Shown: positions 1-5,024 of the stretch, piece by piece
Layout of the letters: every line of letters starts with the position of its first letter
Numbering within the stretch: the first letter of the stretch is position 1
Assembly (NCBI GenBank): GCA_949283445.1
Contig: CASDTD010000277.1
Location: forward strand, 1 to 5,024
DNA: 5,024 bases
Reading direction: 5' to 3'
DNA from: an uncultured Coriobacteriia bacterium
GTDB taxonomy: Bacteria > Actinomycetota > Coriobacteriia > Coriobacteriales > QAMH01
Position numbers and translations under genes: made by a program
Notes under the pieces: generated by a model
Told to the model about the DNA's origin: nothing
Database searches by the model: none
The model's input: the letters and a program-made list of their open reading frames with translations, nothing else

Positions 1-1978
1 CGCCGTCATGGAGAACCCCGACATCTCCGTGGACGAGATCATGCAGATCATGCCCGGTCCCGATTTCCCAACCGGCGCCACCATCATGGGGCGCAAGGGC
101 ATCCGCGACGCCTACGAGACGGGTCGTGGCTCGATCACCATCCGCTGCAAGGCGCACGTGGAGAAGGTCTCCTCCGGCCGCAACCGCATCGTGGTCACCG
201 AGATTCCCTACCAAGTGAACAAGACGAAGCTCATCGAGAAGATCGCCGAGCTGGTGCGCAAGAAGGAGATCACGGAAATCTCCGGCCTCAACGACGAGTC
301 CGACCGCAAGGGCATGCGCATCGTCATCGACCTCAAGCGTGGGGAAGAACCACAGGTCGTCTTGAACAAGCTGTACAAGCACACGCAGCTGCAGACGGGC
401 TTCGGCATCATCAACCTGGCGCTGGTGGGCGGCGTGCCGCATGTGCTTTCCCTGAAGGAGATTCTCAACAACTACATCGCGCACCAGATGGACGTCATCA
501 CGCGGCGTACGCGCTACGAGCTGCGCAAAGCCGAAGAGCGCGCCCATATCCTCGAGGGCTACATCATCGCGCTGGATAACATCGACGAGGTCATTCAGAT
601 CATTCGTCATTCGCGCGACGACAACGAGGCGCGCGCCAAGTTGATGGAGCGTTTCGGCCTCTCGGAGGCGCAGACCAACGCCATCCTCGAGATGCGCCTG
701 CGTCGTCTGACCGGTTTGGAGCGCGAGAAGATCGAGACCGAGCTGGCCGAGCTGCGCGAGAAGATCGCCTACTACAAGCGCGTCCTTTCCGATGACAACC
801 TGGTGAAGGAAATCATCAAAGAGGAAATGCTCGAGATCAAGAAGAAGTTCGGCGACAAGCGCCGTACCGACATCGCCGACGAGGCGCGTGACCTCGACAT
901 CGAGGACATGATCGCCGACGAGGACATGGTCGTCACCATCACGCGCGCGGGTTATGTCAAGCGTCTGCCTGTGGCGACGTATCGTCAGCAAAAGCGCGGC
1001 GGCAAGGGCATGAGTGGCGTGAAGCTCAAGGAAAACGACTTCGTCGAGCAGCTCTTCGTGGCATCGACGCACGATTACATGATGTTCTTCACGAACAAGG
1101 GCAAGGTCTACCGCCTGAAGGTGCATCAGCTTCCGCTGGGCAGCCGCCAGGCACGCGGCACGGCCATCGTCAACCTGCTGCCGCTGGAAAACGGCGAGCG
1201 CGTGGCCACGGTCATCAGCACGCGTGATTTCCCCGATGACGAGTTCTTGTTGTTCGCCACCAGCCACGGCATGATCAAGAAGACGGCGTTTTCCGCGTAC
1301 AAGAACGTGCGTTCCTCCGGGCTCATCGCCATCAATCTCAAGGACAACGACGAGCTCATCGCCGTGCGTCGCGTCAAGCCGGGCATGCAGGTTATGATGG
1401 TGACCAGCGCCGGCAAGGCCATCAAATGGGACGAATCCGAAGCCCGCTCCATGGGACGTGACACGTCCGGCGTCAAGGGCATCACCGTCGACACGGCTGC
1501 CGGTGTGCGCGTGCTGGGTATGGAGATTGCCCCCGAGGGCAGCGATCTGTTCGTCATCACCGAACGCGGCTACGGCAAGCGCACCAAGGTCGAGGAATAC
1601 CCGACGCAACACCGCGGCGGCCAGGGCGTTTCCACCATCAAGCTGACCGACAAGAAGGGGCAGCTCGCCGCCATGAAGGTGTGCAACGAGAAACACGAGA
1701 TGATGATCGTCTCCGAGGAAGGCGTCATGATCCGCGTGAAGGCGAGCGACATCTCCGAGCTTGGCCGCGCCACGCAGGGCGTCAAGGTCATGAACGTGGA
1801 GGACGAAGACCGCGTCGTCGCTATCGCGCGCATCGCCGGCGGCAACAAGAAGAAGGAGAAGAAGGACATCATCGAGGGGCAGGAGTCGCTGCTCACCGAA
1901 GAAATTTCCGGGCCGATGCATTCCTCTTCTGCTGACGAAGAAGAGTACGATGACGATGCAATCGACACCACCGATTAA
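1..1978 (+). CDS. gyrA: DNA gyrase subunit A, 5'-truncated by window edge
   Basis: GyrA is the DNA breakage-and-reunion subunit of the A2B2 gyrase that introduces negative supercoils. The frame is open to the left edge, so the ATG at 8 is internal; roughly the first 200 residues, with the quinolone-resistance region and catalytic Tyr, lie outside. Counting from that Met, PGPDFPTG is at 16-23, a helical coiled-coil/exit-gate region spans about 150-290, and the C-terminal DNA-wrapping pinwheel runs from about 302 to 607. Six blade repeats with a T-x-x-G-x-x-K/R-like core can be seen near 307, 357, 412, 462, 512 and 563. The GyrA box QKRGGKG (328-334) argues for GyrA rather than ParC, and a second box-like QHRGGQG lies at 534-540. 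The tail has a Lys-rich patch (614-619) followed by an acidic end (EEEYDDD). The stop is TAA at 1976-1978. Nothing looks damaged. Confidence 0.97.
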   Translation, partial: AVMENPDISVDEIMQIMPGPDFPTGATIMGRKGIRDAYETGRGSITIRCKAHVEKVSSGRNRIVVTEIPYQVNKTKLIEKIAELVRKKEITEISGLNDESDRKGMRIVIDLKRGEEPQVVLNKLYKHTQLQTGFGIINLALVGGVPHVLSLKEILNNYIAHQMDVITRRTRYELRKAEERAHILEGYIIALDNIDEVIQIIRHSRDDNEARAKLMERFGLSEAQTNAILEMRLRRLTGLEREKIETELAELREKIAYYKRVLSDDNLVKEIIKEEMLEIKKKFGDKRRTDIADEARDLDIEDMIADEDMVVTITRAGYVKRLPVATYRQQKRGGKGMSGVKLKENDFVEQLFVASTHDYMMFFTNKGKVYRLKVHQLPLGSRQARGTAIVNLLPLENGERVATVISTRDFPDDEFLLFATSHGMIKKTAFSAYKNVRSSGLIAINLKDNDELIAVRRVKPGMQVMMVTSAGKAIKWDESEARSMGRDTSGVKGITVDTAAGVRVLGMEIAPEGSDLFVITERGYGKRTKVEEYPTQHRGGQGVSTIKLTDKKGQLAAMKVCNEKHEMMIVSEEGVMIRVKASDISELGRATQGVKVMNVEDEDRVVAIARIAGGNKKKEKKDIIEGQESLLTEEISGPMHSSSADEEEYDDDAIDTTD

Positions 1979-2004
1979 ACGTCGACTGCATACAAGTTCG
2001 TGTG

Positions 2005-2036
2005 AAACCCGCCTGGTTCGAACCGGGCGGGTTTTC
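2005..2036 (+). terminator. Rho-independent terminator of gyrA
   Basis: The arm AAACCCGCC (2005-2013) pairs perfectly with GGCGGGTTT (2026-2034). The inner bases TGGTT/AACCG extend the stem through one T-G wobble to a small loop around CG (2019-2020). The right arm runs into TTTT. It starts 26 bases after the gyrA stop, so it should end gyrA transcription and insulate it from the tup operon. The stem and T-run are seen directly; the activity is inferred. Confidence 0.9.
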
Positions 2037-2062
2037 ATTTGATGTCATCCGCAAGCCGATAC

Positions 2063-2130
2063 TTGTTGTCATTTCCTACAGCATATAGCCCATATCCTCA
2101 TGCATATTGACGGATTTCTCGTATCATATG
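2063..2130 (+). promoter_or_regulatory. Possible promoter/operator region of the tup operon
   Basis: This AT-rich stretch follows the gyrA terminator and must hold the tupA promoter unless transcription reads through. CATAT occurs four times (2082, 2091, 2103, 2125). Promoter-like pieces include TTGTTG (2063-2068) with TATAGC (2084-2089) at a short 15-base spacing, TTGACG (2107-2112) without a well-placed -10, and TATCAT (2122-2127) without a good -35. None is a clean sigma-70 pair, so the exact promoter is not resolved. The CATAT copies could bind a metal-responsive repressor, but the stretch does not match the ModE operator pattern I know. Confidence 0.35.
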
Positions 2131-2181
2131 AACCACTAGGGGGCAGTTCTTGTAAGTGTAGGTTCAATCAGGGGAGGAACC
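2129..2181 (+). promoter_or_regulatory. tupA leader with two alternative hairpins and RBS
   Basis: TGAACC (2129-2134) is a perfect inverted match to GGTTCA (2161-2166). The stem can be drawn longer as TGAAC+CACT pairing with AGTG (2155-2158) and GTTCA, with a 3-base bulge. The same GGTTC (2161-2165) also pairs with GAACC (2177-2181), which lies between the Shine-Dalgarno GGGGAGG (2171-2177) and the ATG at 2182. The two foldings exclude each other: one leaves the ribosome site free, the other places it in an 11-base loop and pairs its last G plus the spacer. The pairings are seen in the sequence; a regulatory role is inferred. I do not recognise the molybdenum/tungsten cofactor riboswitch here, and the leader seems too short for it. 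Confidence 0.4.
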
Positions 2182-3186
2182 ATGACAAGGACACTGTTTA
2201 GGAAATGGGTTGGCCTCTTTACCGCGCTACTCGCCGTGGTCGCGCTGCTCGCCCTTGCGGGGTGCAGCTCGGGCGGTGGCAACGCCGAGGACCAATCCGC
2301 ACAGCCCGCGCAATCCACACTCAAGATTCTCTATGAAGAGGATGAGGGGCTGATCAACAACTATTCGCTTATCGCCGTCAATCCCGATGCGCCGTTCGCC
2401 GACGCCGATGGCAACGCCGTTTCCGACGTTTCCATCAACACCGAAGGCGCCAAGGCGCTTATCGACTGGATACTCGGTCCGGGCATCGACCTCATCTCCG
2501 AGTACGGTGTCGAGGAATACGGTGAGAACCTCTTCTACATCGACGAGAACGCCCCGCGTTTCGAGGGCGAGGTTCCCAAGGCAACCGACGAGACGAAAAC
2601 CATCCGCATGTCCACCACGACATCGGTCAACGATTCCGGCTTGCTCGAATACCTGCTCCCGAAGTTCGAGGAAGAGTACGGATATGACGTCGAGGTCTAT
2701 TCCGCGGGTACGGGTAATGCCATCGCCAACGCCGAGATGGGTAATGCCGACTTGATTCTCGTCCACTCCAAGAGCCAGGAAGAAGAGTTCATCGACAAGG
2801 GATTCGGCTACACGGTCAAGGGATATGACAGCCCGCGTTTGACGTTCATGTACAACTACTTCGTCATCTGCGGCCCTGAAGACGACCCGGCCGGTGTGGC
2901 TAAGGCCGCGTCCGCTTCCGATGCTTTCAAGGCCATCGCCGACGGCAAGTACAAGTTCATCTCCCGCGGCGACGAGTCCGGCACGCACACCAAGGAAATT
3001 TCGCTGTGGCCTGAAGAGCTGGGTATCACCACCGACGAGGCCAGCGTTGCCGATTACACGGACTGGTATGTGTATTCCAACGCAGGTATGGGTGCTTGTC
3101 TGACCATGGCTGCCGAAGAGGGTGCCTACATCCTCTCCGACAAGGCGACGTTCTTGGCCTTCCAGGCCAACGGCGGCCAGGCGTAA
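2182..3186 (+). CDS. tupA: Tungstate ABC transporter binding lipoprotein, circularly permuted TupA
   Basis: This is a 334-residue type II periplasmic-binding-protein-like receptor that should capture tungstate (or molybdate) outside the membrane and deliver it to TupB. It has a positive start (MTRTLFRK), a hydrophobic stretch at about 10-26 and the lipobox LAGC with Cys28, then a Gly/Ser/Gln-rich linker. The order of the rest is unusual. Residues 46-120 (LKILYEEDEG, YSLIAVNP at 61-68, EGAKALIDWI at 88-97, YGENLFYI) match what is normally the C-terminal end of TupA. A linker (about 121-139) leads into the normal start of the mature protein, STTTSVNDSGLL (144-155). Then come SAGTGNAIA (174-182), LVHS (193-196), YNYFVICGPEDDPAG (224-238), the oxyanion-site motif SRGDESGTH (261-269), AGMGACLTMA (301-310) and AYILSDKATFLAF (315-327), just before the stop. 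Each segment occurs once. The ATG follows GGGGAGG with a 4-base gap. The TupA family call is firm; tungstate over molybdate is likely from the family, not proven. Confidence 0.9.
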   Translation: MTRTLFRKWVGLFTALLAVVALLALAGCSSGGGNAEDQSAQPAQSTLKILYEEDEGLINNYSLIAVNPDAPFADADGNAVSDVSINTEGAKALIDWILGPGIDLISEYGVEEYGENLFYIDENAPRFEGEVPKATDETKTIRMSTTTSVNDSGLLEYLLPKFEEEYGYDVEVYSAGTGNAIANAEMGNADLILVHSKSQEEEFIDKGFGYTVKGYDSPRLTFMYNYFVICGPEDDPAGVAKAASASDAFKAIADGKYKFISRGDESGTHTKEISLWPEELGITTDEASVADYTDWYVYSNAGMGACLTMAAEEGAYILSDKATFLAFQANGGQA

Positions 3187-3207
3187 CGCACGGGGGAGCT
3201 CGCTTTT

Positions 3208-3894
3208 ATGTTGAGTGCCATCTCACAGGCAATCGACCTCATGCTGTCGGGTGATCCGATTCTGTTGCAGATTATTGTGGTCACCCTGCAGATGAGCGTG
3301 GCGAGCTCCCTTATTGCTCTTTGTCTGGGGGTCCCTTTCGGTGTGTTTCTTGCTACGCGCAAGTCGAAGCTGAAGACGATCCCCATCGTGTTGAACAGAA
3401 CGATGATGGGACTGCCCCCTGTTGTCTGTGGTCTGTTCTGCTATCTGATGTTTTGCGGCGTCGGGCCCTTGCGAGGGCTTGAGCTCCTCTACACCGTCCC
3501 CGGCATGGTCGTGGCGCAGGTGCTGCTCATCACGCCCGTCGTTGCCGGCAACATGGAAGCATTCGTGAACAATATTGCCGAGCCCATACGGGAAACGGCC
3601 TGCGGTTTGGGGCTTTCCCCGTTGCGCAGCATGTGGATGGTCATGTCCGAATGTCGCTATCAGGTCATCACGGTGTACTTGCTTGCGTTCGGGCGCGCTA
3701 TTGCCGAGGTGGGAGCGGTGACCATGGTCGGCGGCGCCATCGCCCACAAGACCAACGTCATGACCACGGCCATCATGATGTACACCAACCGTGGAGACTT
3801 CACGTTGGGCATCGCCCTTGGCATCATCCTGCTTTCCATGTTCCTGGTGCTCAACGTCGCTGTGGGCCTGTTCCAGATGAAGGTCAGCAAGTGA
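3208..3894 (+). CDS. tupB: Tungstate ABC transporter permease TupB
   Basis: This 228-residue integral membrane protein should form the homodimeric channel of the importer. Hydrophobic segments by eye lie at about 18-48, 58-84, 92-114, 150-176 and 197-222. The cytoplasmic coupling loop that contacts the ATPase is seen as IRETACGLGLSPLRSMW (127-143), an EAA-type loop with the conserved Gly at 135. It is followed by the family-typical FGRAIAEVGAVTMVGG (161-176). The length and pattern fit TupB/ModB-like permeases; placing it next to TupA favours TupB. The start ATG at 3208 has a good Shine-Dalgarno, GGGGGAG (3192-3198), 9 bases upstream. The gap from the tupA stop is 21 bases and holds no terminator, so the genes are cotranscribed. 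The TGA stop lies within the GTGA overlap with the next gene. The gene looks intact. Confidence 0.92.
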   Translation: MLSAISQAIDLMLSGDPILLQIIVVTLQMSVASSLIALCLGVPFGVFLATRKSKLKTIPIVLNRTMMGLPPVVCGLFCYLMFCGVGPLRGLELLYTVPGMVVAQVLLITPVVAGNMEAFVNNIAEPIRETACGLGLSPLRSMWMVMSECRYQVITVYLLAFGRAIAEVGAVTMVGGAIAHKTNVMTTAIMMYTNRGDFTLGIALGIILLSMFLVLNVAVGLFQMKVSK

Positions 3895-4559
3895 TACTCA
3901 CGGGAATGCAGAAGTCGTACGATGGCAAGCTGGTTTTGGATATCGAGCGGCACGAATTTGCTCCTAACGGCATTCACGCGGTTATCGGTGCGAACGGCTG
4001 CGGCAAGTCAACGCTCGCGAAAATACTTTCCGGCGTTATCAAGCCTGATAAAGGGGATGTCGATTTCTGCGGCGCGAACGTAGGGTTCATGCCACAGCGG
4101 TGTTATGCGTTCTACGGCAGTCTGTTACATAACGTCATGATGGGTGCCCGGCGCGACGTCGAGAAAGCCACGTCTCTGGAGCGTGCGCACCAGCTCATGG
4201 GGACGTTGGGGCTTACGGCCCTGGAGAGCAAATCTGCCAAGCGTCTTTCGGGAGGAGAGACCGCGCGCATGGCGCTTGCCCGCGTGCTCATGGGCGCGTA
4301 CGGATATCTCATCTTGGACGAGCCGACAGCGGCGCTCGATGTCAAGTCGACGCTGGCTGCCGAGCGGCTCATTGCGGAATACCGTGAAGAACATGCAGCT
4401 GGTGTCATTCTCATCACTCATTCCATCAAACAGGTGCGCCGTATAGCGGATACCGTCACGTTCATGGAAGATGGGAAAATAGTCGAAACCGGCCCCGCTC
4501 ACATGGTGTTGGGGAACACGAGCACACGGCAGCTCCAGACGTTCCTTGACTTCGCTTGA
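3891..4559 (+). CDS. tupC: Tungstate ABC transporter ATPase TupC
   Basis: This 222-residue cytoplasmic ATPase should drive the importer as a dimer bound to the TupB coupling loops. All nucleotide-binding motifs are present: Walker A GANGCGKST (33-41), Q-loop Gln69 in MPQR, ABC signature LSGGE (119-123), Walker B YLILDEP (139-145), D-loop AALD (147-150) and switch His177 in ITHS. The signature has Glu in place of the common Gln, followed by TARMALARVL, so the usual QQR stretch is altered; the Q-loop to signature part is also compact. There is no C-terminal TOBE-like regulatory domain. I chose the GTG at 3891: it overlaps the tupB stop as GTGA, has GAAGG (3879-3883) 7 bases upstream, and gives MILTGMQKSYDG, the expected first strand. 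The next ATG (3906) would remove part of that strand. The open frame upstream of 3891 is only a shadow of tupB. Confidence 0.92.
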   Translation: MILTGMQKSYDGKLVLDIERHEFAPNGIHAVIGANGCGKSTLAKILSGVIKPDKGDVDFCGANVGFMPQRCYAFYGSLLHNVMMGARRDVEKATSLERAHQLMGTLGLTALESKSAKRLSGGETARMALARVLMGAYGYLILDEPTAALDVKSTLAAERLIAEYREEHAAGVILITHSIKQVRRIADTVTFMEDGKIVETGPAHMVLGNTSTRQLQTFLDFA

Positions 4560-4606
4560 TGCAGTTTCCGTTCGCAGGGCAAATGCAACCATAAGCAAGT
4601 GTCCTG

Positions 4607-4635
4607 TTCCAATCATCACAGAAAATCCGTATACT
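4607..4635 (+). promoter_or_regulatory. Candidate upstream promoter before tRNA-Ile
   Basis: TATACT (4630-4635) matches the -10 consensus at five of six bases and lies 17 bases after a poor -35-like TTCCAA (4607-4612). The palindrome TACCGGTA (4635-4642) begins at the last -10 base and would cover the transcription start. It is about 100 bases upstream of the tRNA, so it would give a leader-containing precursor. The weak -35 makes this tentative. Confidence 0.35.
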
Positions 4636-4688
4636 ACCGGTAAAGCGTTTTAGCAAACGTGACACCGAGAACTTTTAAAAATTGTCTT

Positions 4689-4718
4689 TGCAAAGTAAGA
4701 ATTTTGTGGCAATATACG
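4689..4718 (+). promoter_or_regulatory. Likely promoter of tRNA-Ile
   Basis: TTGCAA (4689-4694) and TATACG (4713-4718) are separated by 18 bases. An AT-rich tract (ACTTTTAAAAATT, 4671-4683) lies just upstream, where an UP element would be. Transcription would start near 4725, about 9 bases before the mature tRNA. The -35 sits inside the perfect palindrome CTTTGCAAAG (4686-4695). The position and AT-rich upstream tract fit a strong stable-RNA promoter; the -10 is only a partial match. Confidence 0.5.
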
Positions 4719-4733
4719 TTCTTGCGTGTTTAG

Positions 4734-4810
4734 GGGCCTTTAGCTCAGTTGGCTAGAGCGCACGACTGATAATCGTGAGGTCAGAAGTTCGAATCTTCTA
4801 AGGCCCACCA
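4734..4810 (+). tRNA. ileT: tRNA-Ile (anticodon GAT)
   Basis: This is a complete 77-base cloverleaf with an encoded CCA (4808-4810). The acceptor stem is GGGCCTT/AAGGCCC, the D stem GCTC/GAGC, and the anticodon stem CACGA/TCGTG around loop CTGATAA, giving anticodon GAT at 4768-4770. The T arm is AGAAG-TTCGAAT-CTTCT and the discriminator is A4807. It reads isoleucine codons ATC and ATT. The ileT symbol follows the actinobacterial gyrA-ileT-alaT naming and is by analogy. Confidence 0.98.
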
Positions 4811-4817
4811 TCTTAGG

Positions 4818-4866
4818 AATAAACGCCCCGGAGTGGGCCGAGTCGCCTCCGGGGCGTTTATTAATT
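4818..4866 (+). terminator. Strong hairpin terminator between the two tRNA genes
   Basis: AATAAACGCCCCGGAG (4818-4833) and its exact reverse complement (4847-4862) form a perfect 16-bp stem with a 13-base loop. The A-rich left end and T-rich right end (GTTTATTAATT) make it a possible bidirectional intrinsic terminator. It begins 8 bases after the tRNA-Ile CCA end, so it should end that transcript before tRNA-Ala. The structure is certain; how well it terminates is inferred. Confidence 0.85.
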
Positions 4867-4887
4867 AAGAATCAAACCAGCATATAT

Positions 4888-4963
4888 GGGGGTATAGCTC
4901 AGCTGGGAGAGCGTCGGCTTTGCAAGCCGGATGTCAGGGGTTCGAGCCCCCTTACCTCCACCA
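4888..4963 (+). tRNA. alaT: tRNA-Ala (anticodon TGC)
   Basis: This is a complete 76-base cloverleaf with an encoded CCA (4961-4963). The acceptor stem GGGGGTA/TACCTCC has a G-T mismatch at the third pair (4890 with 4957), which is the G3-U70 pair recognised by alanyl-tRNA synthetase. The D stem is GCTC/GAGC. The anticodon loop is TTTGCAA with anticodon TGC at 4921-4923. The T arm is AGGGG-TTCGAGC-CCCCT and the discriminator is A4960. It reads GCA and, by wobble, other alanine codons. The stretch 4863-4887 before it has no convincing promoter at a proper distance. The alaT symbol is by analogy. Confidence 0.98.
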
Positions 4964-4971
4964 GAAATTCC

Positions 4972-5005
4972 AGAGGCTTCCGACAGCGGAAGCCTTTCTT
5001 GTTTT
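4972..5005 (+). terminator. Rho-independent terminator after tRNA-Ala
   Basis: AGGCTTCCG (4974-4982) pairs perfectly with CGGAAGCCT (4987-4995) around the 4-base loop ACAG. Two further weak pairs (A4972-T4997, G4973-T4996) extend it, and a T-rich tail (TTTCTTGTTTT) follows. It starts 8 bases after the tRNA-Ala CCA end and should end that transcript. Confidence 0.9.
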
Positions 5006-5024
5006 CATCGGTCGCTGAGGGCGA

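Noticed and set aside
8..10. ATG at 8 as the start of gyrA
   Set aside because: The frame is open to the left edge and the sequence begins in the middle of the GyrA breakage-reunion domain, so this Met is internal.
1681..1935. Plus-strand frame rich in Arg/His inside gyrA
   Set aside because: It is a +1-type shadow of gyrA with biased low-complexity composition and no ribosome site of its own.
1979..2181. Molybdenum/tungsten cofactor riboswitch upstream of tupA
   Set aside because: Only about 50-100 leader bases are available, and I cannot draw the multi-stem architecture of that RNA class; only short alternative hairpins are visible.
2227..2988. Long open frame (253 codons) on the minus strand inside tupA
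   Set aside because: It lies wholly antisense to the clearly coding tupA, has no recognisable domain, and is the kind of shadow frame G/C-rich codon use produces.
2182..3186. Apparent TupA reordering as an assembly error or frameshift
   Set aside because: The frame runs unbroken from signal peptide to stop with all segments present once, and tupB follows at normal operon spacing; a misassembly would be unlikely to leave the signal peptide, linker and stop all in register.
3633..3890. Upstream extension of the tupC frame to an ATG at 3633
   Set aside because: The extra 86 codons overlap tupB, give a His/Arg-rich low-complexity sequence, and precede the natural ABC start. The GTG at 3891 with its own ribosome site fits far better.
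4125..4619. Minus-strand frame antisense to tupC
   Set aside because: It covers the conserved ATPase gene and shows no family motif or plausible start context.
4734..4963. tRNA-Ile/tRNA-Ala pair as the spacer of an rRNA operon
   Set aside because: There is no 16S sequence upstream, where tupC lies, and the pair is interrupted and followed by terminators with no 23S start visible.

Overview
The window reads as a chromosomal piece of a fairly high-GC bacterium, most likely an actinobacterium of the Coriobacteriia/Eggerthellaceae type. The evidence is the G/C-rich third codon positions in gyrA, the GyrA sequence style, and the gyrA to tRNA-Ile(GAT) to tRNA-Ala(TGC) order, which resembles the gyrA-ileT-alaT order known in Actinobacteria. 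The taxon is an inference; no search could be run.

Layout, all on the + strand: (1) 1-1978, the 3' two thirds of gyrA, cut by the window edge and closed by a strong intrinsic terminator at 2005-2036. (2) 2037-2181, an AT-richer gap with a possible promoter/operator region, then a leader that can fold into two mutually exclusive hairpins next to the ribosome binding site. (3) 2182-4559, a compact three-gene ABC importer operon, tupA-tupB-tupC, for tungstate or a related oxyanion: lipoprotein binding protein, permease and ATPase, with tupB and tupC overlapping by GTGA. (4) 4560-4733, a non-coding AT-rich gap with no clear terminator and two candidate promoters. (5) 4734-4963, tRNA-Ile(GAT) and tRNA-Ala(TGC), each with an encoded CCA and each followed by its own hairpin terminator.

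The most notable feature is TupA. Its segments are in the wrong order for the family. The part that normally forms the C-terminal end (motifs YSLIAVNP, EGAKALIDWI, YGENLFY) sits directly after the signal peptide and lipobox. The part that normally starts the mature protein (STTTSVNDSGLL) follows it, and the protein ends just after AYILSDKATFLAF, where ordinary TupA would continue into the segment now found at the front. This is the signature of a circular permutation, with all segments present once and the export signal kept at the new N-terminus.

Together the tup genes would capture tungstate (or molybdate) outside the membrane, pass it through a TupB dimer and power import with TupC, supplying metal for tungsten or molybdenum cofactor enzymes. 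gyrA and the tRNAs are housekeeping genes; the tup operon looks inserted between otherwise conserved neighbours.
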